Shown in pieces: positions 58,013 through 64,000 of a stretch of 64,000 nucleotides of DNA. The notes below the pieces were generated by a model that worked only from the letters and a program-made list of their open reading frames with translations, was not told where the DNA came from and ran no database searches. Made by a program: the position numbers and the translations under genes. Numbering within the stretch: the stretch's first letter is position 1; the number at the start of each line of letters is the position of its first letter. Source of the stretch: Roseiflexus sp. RS-1 (GTDB lineage Bacteria; Chloroflexota; Chloroflexia; Chloroflexales; Roseiflexaceae); NCBI RefSeq assembly GCF_000016665.1, contig NC_009523.1, positions 1,736,001-1,800,000 of the forward strand. The letters are read 5' to 3'.

Positions 58013-58660
58013 CTATTTCGTATTCCCTGAGTCGCCTTCCTTGAAAACGCGAAGATCCTGAATGACCAGCGGCTGTGCGCCCAGGGTGAGAAGATTGGCA
58101 TTCTCTGGAGCGTCAACTGTAAACAGCGTCTTGCCCATGGCGATCATCTCGCGGCAGAGAGCCTCGGTCTTACCGCCAGGAGCAGCATGCGACACAAAGG
58201 ACCGGCTTGCCAGAGCAGCCACGAACCTGTTGCGCTGGTCGGCCAGGTCCGCCGTTGCGCGCCGCTGTTTGGGCGCGAATATGGATACAAGCAGGACGCG
58301 GCCGGCCCGAATCCCATCCCTGACCTCTGTGACCGGCCGGACTCCCTCCAGGCCGCGGGCCGGGCATACGATGACGGGTTGCGGGCCACGCAGGAGGACA
58401 GCAAGGCACTCCTTCTCCATAGGTGTATGGAAGCCCCCGATGACCGGAACCCTCGCGTCGCGCAGCGCCCTGGCGAGGTCGTAGGTCTTCAGGATGATGT
58501 TCCCCGGGCATTTTGTCGAACAGAACAGCCCCAGCGGATCATACTGGAGCAACTCAGGGTTACCGAGGAGGAACACGTGCTCTGGTGCGCGCTTACCGAG
58601 GCGCTCCCGCAGCGCGACAGGGTAAGCGGTATCTCTGATATGAAGCCGCTCGATATTCAT
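58013..58660 (-). CDS. DprA/SLOG-like protein of a defence cassette
   Basis: A 215-residue Rossmann-type protein of the DprA/SLOG group: LGLFCSTKCPGNIILKTYDL, ARALRDARVPVIGGFHTPME, VIVCPARGLEGVR and LVSIFAPKQRRATADLADQR. It lacks the N-terminal SAM-like and C-terminal winged-helix parts of full DprA. SLOG proteins bind nucleotides or ssDNA and occur in several phage-defence cassettes. Its start overlaps the DUF3644 stop by four bases, making it the third gene of the type IIG cassette. Confidence 0.78.
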   Translation of the reverse strand: MNIERLHIRDTAYPVALRERLGKRAPEHVFLLGNPELLQYDPLGLFCSTKCPGNIILKTYDLARALRDARVPVIGGFHTPMEKECLAVLLRGPQPVIVCPARGLEGVRPVTEVRDGIRAGRVLLVSIFAPKQRRATADLADQRNRFVAALASRSFVSHAAPGGKTEALCREMIAMGKTLFTVDAPENANLLTLGAQPLVIQDLRVFKEGDSGNTK

Positions 58661-59736
58661 GCTGGACTCTCCGCTGTCTTGGCGAACAGAGCTTCATATT
58701 CCTTCTCGTCCTTGAATTTCTCTATGAGGAACTGTACCCAGGCTTCTGTGTACACATAGTCACTGTGGGCCTTGTCGTAGATACAGTACTTCGAATTGGT
58801 CATTTCTGGATTTGAACTCTTGCTGTCAGGCCGGACCTTGTAACGTTGCCAGCATCGCGTATGCCATGCGAGGTTGAACTTGTCCCTCTGCTTTCCATTC
58901 CGTGTTATCTTCGGATCGCCGAATGCTTGCTGGACGCGTCGCACGACATCCTTAGCGCGTAAATTGTCGAGGTTTGCCACAGGAACTTGTTTGTACTTCA
59001 CTGCAATGAATGCCTGAAATTGTTCCTTCTCTTCTTCGGATAATTTATCATAATGAATGAACTGAATCGCCAGAGCGTCCTTGCTCTTATGATTGGCGAC
59101 CTGGATCAGGAAGGCCTTGAAGGCATACTGGCTGCTCTGGAAAACGTCTGCGGAAATGGAAGAACGGTACTTTTCGATGAAATCAGCGGCGTCTCTGGCT
59201 GCGGGATTCCGCCTGACCGCCTCGGCGAGATTCGAGGAGGAAGGATACATCTGCAAAGCGAAGGAAAGAGATTGGCGGAGGCAATACCTGGAGCCGAACT
59301 CCTTCGCCAGCATGGCGTCGAAGTTTAGCAACATGGCCTGGCACTCGCCGAAAATCAGAGGATCGATCTCAGGCAATGAGCGGTGCTCGATCTTGTTGCG
59401 CAGGGGAATAAAGAACTCGAGGTTCTTGCGCACAGGGTTGCCGGTATCGTCGCCATAATACTGTTTCAGGCATTCAGTAAGTTCCCAGTGCTTGTAATCG
59501 CCGTCTACCCTCAGATAGGGACTCTTCTGCTTCCGTCGGTCGCTGCGGTAGTAGGGCTCGACCCCGCAGCGAAAGAAGATGGCATGAAACAGCGCGGTCC
59601 AGGCGATAATCATGAGCGTGATGTATCCGCCGGACTTGAAGGTCACGGCGGGTTTGTTGTAGACCTCCACGGCGAGCAGAGCGGCGTCGCGGGCCTTCTG
59701 GAGAGCGTCTCGCGCTGCTCGAGGAAAACGGTTCAT
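58657..59736 (-). CDS. DUF3644 protein with HEPN-like RNxxxH motif
   Basis: A 359-residue protein of the DUF3644 group, recognised from VEVYNKPAVTFKSGGYITLM, then IIAWTALFHAIFF and PYYR. FFIPLRNKIEHRSLPEID carries RNKIEH, which fits the HEPN RNase motif RNxxxH; this is my observation from the sequence, and RNase activity is inference. Residues 190-359 are helical and basic. DUF3644 genes are often found beside restriction-modification genes. It overlaps its neighbours at both ends by four bases (methylase fragment, DprA-like gene). Confidence 0.75.
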   Translation of the reverse strand: MNRFPRAARDALQKARDAALLAVEVYNKPAVTFKSGGYITLMIIAWTALFHAIFFRCGVEPYYRSDRRKQKSPYLRVDGDYKHWELTECLKQYYGDDTGNPVRKNLEFFIPLRNKIEHRSLPEIDPLIFGECQAMLLNFDAMLAKEFGSRYCLRQSLSFALQMYPSSSNLAEAVRRNPAARDAADFIEKYRSSISADVFQSSQYAFKAFLIQVANHKSKDALAIQFIHYDKLSEEEKEQFQAFIAVKYKQVPVANLDNLRAKDVVRRVQQAFGDPKITRNGKQRDKFNLAWHTRCWQRYKVRPDSKSSNPEMTNSKYCIYDKAHSDYVYTEAWVQFLIEKFKDEKEYEALFAKTAESPA

Positions 59737-60528
59737 TCCTCATCCTCCGCAGCGTCGCTGCCCATGCGGTACTTGATGTCGTAGTTGATAATGAAGTCCA
59801 GTTCCTCGTCGGTAAAGCCGTAGTGCCGGGCGAGAACGCGGTCGATTTCATCGATGATGGGTTTGGAGTGCTTCACGTCGAAGTTTGTTTCATCCGTTAA
59901 GATAATAGCTCCTCGTCTTTGACGTATTTCTGAATGTCTAGAATACGCTCTCAATATTTCTGACTGAAGATTTGTAAATATCTCAGGAGACGACATGGCG
60001 AAATCGAAAATTGGCATCTCATCAACTTCACGTGACACTACATCCATACAATTCGAGTTTGTAATCCAATACCAATAGAACAGTTGACTATTCAGTAGAC
60101 AGAATGCTATAGGTGCGGCGCGTCTATCCACTGAAATACCCTTGTAATGTGACGAAAGTTTCTCTAGAAGTGCTTTACGCCAATATCTTCCTCCTGAATG
60201 ATAGTAAATCGATTTTCCTCGAGAAGAGTAGAAATCTTTGAATTTTTTGTTATATCCACAGATTTTGGTCAAAATTCTGGCTTCAACATCTTTCCCTATC
60301 TTGGGGAACGAGTTGGCATGCGATCTTGGAACTGAAAGTCTCAGATATTCAATCCTTTGAAACAGAGAATCTCTGTCGCTTTCTATGCCGCTTCTCCAGC
60401 GATAATAAGTTGTTGAAAAAACATCGGTCTCTATTGTCATAGCGTTAACAATAGCTAAAGTGATGGTCAGATTCATGTCCACGCCTACGAAAAGCTTACC
60501 CGGACGTGTTGCAAAGTGCGAATGCCAT
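59733..60528 (-). pseudogene. C-terminal part of Eco57I-family type IIG methylase, cut off by IS
   Basis: Frame on the minus strand from 60528 to 59733. The first codons read WHSHFATRPGKLFVGVDMNL, the expected continuation of the N-terminal part that ends at 61657. The remainder is the target-recognition/C-terminal domain (YRWRSGIESDRDSLFQRIEY, SRGKSIYYHSGGRYWRK, INSQ-like LLNSQLFYWYWITNSNC). It could only be made alone from an internal GTG at 60482 or an ATG shortly after. The stop overlaps DUF3644 by four bases. Confidence 0.88.
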
Positions 60529-60589
60529 TAGACATCATCAAGATTTAGTGATATACTATTTTTGTACAATCTGAAAATGGAGAAAAACG

Positions 60590-61647
60590 ATGTGTAAGTA
60601 TCGATCCATTATCGAAAATCCGGAGAAATTACGCTCTATGACCGGACTGACCGTTGAAGAGTTCCACGCGCTGGTTCCGATCTTCCACGCCGCATTTGAA
60701 GCGTATATGAAACGTCGCACGATTGATGGCCGCGTCCGATATTGTCGTCGCTACGTCTCGTATGCAAACTCGCCGCTTCCGACAACAGAAGATAAATTGC
60801 TCTTTATTTTGACCTACTTAAAACAAAACCCAACGCAAGTGATGCACGGACACCTCTTTCAAATGAGCCAATCAAACGTAAGCAAATGGGTGCATCTTTT
60901 GCACGGAGCGCTGAACTATGCGCTTTCACAGCAAAATCTCCTGCCTGCGCGCACTGCCGACGACCTGGCGAGGCGATTGCAGGAAGAACCGTCGTGTGAA
61001 GAACCGTCGTGTGAAGAACCGTCGTGTGAAGAACCGTCGTGTGAAGAACCGTCGTGTGAAGAACCGTCGTGTGAAGAACCGTCGTGTGAAGAACCGTCGC
61101 ATGCGACAAAAGCGCCCCCCTTTTTATCCATGACGGCGTAGAACGTCCCATTCGCCGTCCAAGCGACAAAGTCGACCGGGAGTTGTATTACAGCGGTAAG
61201 AAGAAACGACATACGCTTAAGAACGTTCTCATCATTGATGAGTTTGGCTCTATTCACTTTTTGAGTGACACCTACGAAGGAAGGGTCCACGATAAATGTA
61301 TTGCGGATGAAGCGGGATACACCCTTCCAAACGCGAGCATTCTCTATCAAGACGCCGGATTTCAAGGATTTACCCTGCCTGGCGTCCAGATTATGCAGCC
61401 AAAGAAGAAGCCGCGCAATGGAACCCTCACGCCGCAGGAAAAGGAGGAAAACCGGCGTATCTCATCCGTTCGCGTTCGTATTGAACATGTTATCGGCGAT
61501 ATCAAGCGGTATCGAATCATTCACGACATTATCCGCTTCAGTTGTTCCGAATTTCGGGATATGGTCATGGAAACATGTTGCGGGCTGCATAACTTCCGAA
61601 TTTGGCTGAAACGCAAAAAGCAGTCCAAAAATCAAAACGAATCTTGA
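60590..61647 (+). pseudogene. Transposase (IS5/DDE_Tnp_4 type), two frames
   Basis: Frame 1 (60590-61141) carries the helix-turn-helix part: YANSPLPTTEDKLLFILTYL, KQNPTQVMHGHLFQMSQSNV and SKWVHLLHGAL. At GCGCCCCCCTTTTTAT (about 61110-61125) the catalytic part continues in another frame: FIHDGVERPIRRPSDKVDRE, NVLIIDEFGSIHFL, YQDAGFQG and RVRIEHVIGDIKRYRI, with the Asp/Asp/Glu set. Whether the shift is programmed or a lesion is open. A 15-bp repeat adds about 40 residues just before the junction, so this copy is probably not a normal transposase. Confidence 0.82.
60983..61102 (+). repeat. In-frame 15-bp tandem repeat inside the transposase
   Basis: Eight copies of GAAGAACCGTCGTGT (the last ending GCAT) starting at 60983, 60998, 61013 and so on every 15 bp. 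They encode Glu-Glu-Pro-Ser-Cys repeats on the plus strand. Confidence 0.97.
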
Positions 61648-61656
61648 TGAAGTCTA

Positions 61657-64000
61657 TTGTTGTTTGGCTTGTTCTCTATAGATTGACTGTAGCTCTTTCA
61701 TGCCGTTCGTTGAGACCGAGGCAATTGGAACAATCATGCCAAACCTACCACCTTCACTTGCTAACCTGAACCCTCGCTCCGTGACAAAGGCGTACAAATT
61801 TGCACATGGCTCAGTAGCGAATCCTTTTACTTGGTACTCTGAACGTACTTTGGTGTAAGAGACATACGGCGGATTTCCAATAATCACATTAAACCCGCCG
61901 TTGCGCATGATGCCGTAGAACTCAGCGAACCAGTGGAAGGGCTGGTGGCTAGCCTTCCACGCCTCGAACGCCTGCGGCTTCTCTAGGTCAACGCCGTACT
62001 CGCCGGCCAGAAAACGGTCGAGCTGGGCGGTCAGCGTCTCCAGTCGATGGCGCAATTCCTGCTTGTCGCGGTGGGTGATCCGGCCGCCGTGGGTCGTCTG
62101 CTGGGCGCGGAACTGGACGAAGGCTCGATCGGCAAGTTCCAGGTCCTCCTGGAATTGCTCGTACTCCTCGGCTGCGCTTCCGAGAAGGAGTTTGTGCTGA
62201 ACCGCTTCGCCGACCTTCTTCTCGTGGAACGCTTTTCGCACATCCTCAGCGGTGGCGTATCCGACAAGCGTGTTGCCGGCGCGGATGTTGAAATCAATGT
62301 CGGGCAGCGGCTCGATCTGTTCGACCCGCTCGACCTGCGCCGCGAGTTTGAGGAACAGGCGCAGTTTGCAGATCTCGACCGCCTCTTCCATGATGTCCAC
62401 GCCGTAGAGATTGTTGATAATGATGGATTTGAGGATGAAGTAGCGCTCATTGGGGTGCTTTCCGATCTGTTCCAGCACCCTTTTGAAATCGCTGAACTGT
62501 TCCGGGTGGTGCTTCTTCCCCTGGAGATCTTCGACGAACCGCTCCATCCGCTCCAGGCAGTCGCTGTAGAGCGTCTCCAGGATGCGCAGGGCGGCGAAGA
62601 GGAAGGCGCCGGAGCCGCAGGTGGGATCGAGGACGGTGATGTTCTCGATGGCATGCCAGAAGGCGCGCAGGAGTTCCGGTCCTTCGCACTGCACGATGGC
62701 ATCGCGCGCGAATTGCCAGATGTCGAGGTTGAGCGTGATGAGATCGTTGATCTGGTGAACCTCGCCGTTGCGCAGCTTCTCGCGGATCTCCAGGCACCGA
62801 TTGCGCCGATAAACGTATTCGCGCCAGGTCTCGGTTGCGAGGCGAAGGAGATCGCCACTGGGCGCTTGTTCGAGATTGTAGCGTCTATCGTGCATGCGCG
62901 CTTTGGGGTCGTGCATGCCCTTTTGCACGAAATCGGGCAGGTCGGACTCCGGGACGATGGAACCGTCGGCACGCACGACGCCGTGCCGCACGGCCGGATA
63001 GATGTAGCGGTCTGGGTCGTCACGGAGCAGCCGCCACAGGGCCGAATCGGGTTTGAAAGCCACGGCGCACGCCTTGCTGGCGACGTCGAAGATGAAGGGA
63101 ATGATGGTGTTTTTGCTGATGTATTCGGTGATATCCTCCTTCGTGTAATACGCTCCCATCTGCTTCTGGTTGATGTACTTCTCGAAGATGTAGCCGACCA
63201 CATCAGGGTTGATCTCGTTGTCGGCGCGCAGCGGGCGCTCGTCGAGGTGCCAGGCGTACTGGTCGAAGAAGTCGAAGAGCTTCTCGAAGGCAGCGTCGGG
63301 GATGTCGATCTCTGGCCAGCGCGCTTCCAGGTCGTGGACTTCAAAAAAGCCGCCGTTCAGGAATGGCACGTTGCCGAGCAGCTTTTCAAAGGTTGGGTCG
63401 AGCGCGCGCTCGTCCGGCGACTTGCCGAGTCCTTCATGGAAGAGTCGCAGCAGGAAGTAACGGTAGAAACTGTGAAACTTGTTGCTTCCTCTGACTGCCT
63501 GCACCTGCGCAAGGCGGTTGCGCAGGTAGTCGGTATCGCCGTCCAGGAAGCCTTTCTTCTGGATGAAATAGACGAACATCAGCCGGTTGAGCATGAGGGA
63601 CGTGTACCACTGGAGATCCGCGTCCGACGTGATCCCCTGGATGAGCTTGCGGAAGGCCTCGTGCTCTGCCTTGAACCGGTCGTAGAAGCGCCTGGTGACC
63701 CTGTCCACATCGAAGGCAGCGCGGGCGCGGCCGGCTACGTCCACGACGGTGATCCGCTCTTCCTCATCGAGGCTCACAGCGATCTGGTTGAGCCGCTGGA
63801 TGAGCGGGTCACCGGATTGCGAGACGTAGAACCGATGGTCACGGCTGGCCAGCGGCTTGCCCGGTTCCCGCCGCACCCAGTGCCAGACCTGCTGTCCACC
63901 CGGACGATCAACGTAGATGACGAAGTGCTCGCGCGCAGACCTGGTTACGTGGTTGTCAATCTTCAGCCGCGTCGCACGGTCGGGGATGGCGGGGCAGGTA
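61657..64000 (-). CDS. Type IIG (Eco57I-family) restriction-modification protein, N-terminal part, partial
   Basis: The frame is open from the window edge (first visible residues TCPAIPDRATRLKID) to the IS at 61657, about 781 residues seen. VTRRFYDRFKAEHEAF, LDPTCGSGAFLFAALRILE (SAM-binding motif I), YGVDIMEEAVEICKLRLFL and NVIIGNPPYVSYTK (NPPY catalytic motif) mark an N6-adenine methylase of the Eco57I group. The gene starts beyond the window and is truncated by the IS after SIYREQAKQQ. With the downstream part it would exceed 1000 residues, in line with fused restriction-methylation enzymes; the nuclease part would lie outside this window. Confidence 0.87.

Larger units (their letters stand above)
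60529..61656 (+). mobile_element. IS element with DDE_Tnp_4-type transposase
   Basis: Ends are inverted repeats TAGACATCATCAAGATT (60529-60545) and AATCTTGATGAAGTCTA (61640-61656), one mismatch in 17. Length 1128 bp. It interrupts the type IIG methylase gene; removing it plus one T shared by both flanks restores the frame. No longer target duplication is seen. The transposase lies between 60590 and 61647. Confidence 0.88.

Noticed and set aside
60804-61365. Minus-strand frames with HDGSS and HTTVL repeats
   Set aside because: They are the reverse readings of the 15-bp repeat within the transposase.

Overview
The window looks like a chromosomal segment of a filamentous anoxygenic phototroph of the Chloroflexota, most likely a Roseiflexus. 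This is inferred from high-GC codon use, the mix of housekeeping genes, a T-box controlled trpB2 and an abundance of short dispersed intergenic repeats. There is no 16S or other species marker, so the genus is a judgement. Most housekeeping genes lie on the minus strand. The block at about 15-28 kb is visibly less GC-rich and lies on the plus strand, which fits horizontal acquisition.

Layout. 0-0.7 kb: nested small mobile repeats and IS debris. 0.7-14.1 kb: a secreted glycosidase-like protein with two small membrane proteins, comEA-pyk, topA, a double GNAT, DUF4058, an arginase-family enzyme and a GH38 alpha-mannosidase. 14.1-14.55 kb: a hicBA toxin-antitoxin pair whose hicA is frameshifted. 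15.0-28.4 kb: a defence island built around a type III-D CRISPR effector module. It holds an HD-less Cas10 with an intact GGDD motif, four Cas7-like RAMP proteins, Csx10, a small helical subunit and Csx19, followed by a small protein, a PIN nuclease and three CARF proteins (Csx14-like, CARF-wHTH, and a Can2/Card1-like PD-ExK nuclease). A nucleotidyltransferase/MNT/HEPN group follows. The island is bounded by wrecks of another type III system: a cmr1 N-terminus cut by an IS5-family element on the left and an HD-domain fragment on the right. No CRISPR array, cas1, cas2 or cas6 is present, so crRNAs must come from elsewhere.

28.4-40 kb: tryptophan-related block. trpE-trpG-(ATP-grasp enzyme)-trpD form one operon flanked on both sides by minisatellite arrays; trpS follows, then a Tat-exported six-hairpin glycosidase-like protein. 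trpB2 plus a sugar isomerase-like gene sit behind a clear promoter and T-box leader with terminator. 40-47.3 kb: a lipoprotein, a phospho-signalling operon (propeller-bearing Ser/Thr kinase, PP2C phosphatase, VWA protein, FHA protein, small protein), and an SH3-like membrane protein. 47.3-58 kb: a radical SAM/HhH protein, tRNA-Val(CAC), a WYL regulator, a repeat-dense gap, lon, an ECF sigma factor with a probable membrane partner, and pgk.

58-64 kb: a second defence cassette on the minus strand: a type IIG-like (Eco57I family) restriction-methylation gene, a DUF3644 protein carrying a HEPN-like RNxxxH motif, and a DprA/SLOG protein, linked by start/stop overlaps. The methylase gene is split by an IS whose removal restores the reading frame; its 5' end runs off the window.

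The gaps hold two MITE-like families inserted into each other up to three levels deep, a third dispersed hairpin repeat, and 14-bp and 36-bp tandem arrays. The most novel points are the composition of the III-D island, the DprA/DUF3644/type IIG cassette, the ATP-grasp enzyme inside the trp operon, and the nested MITEs with TNA-type target duplications.
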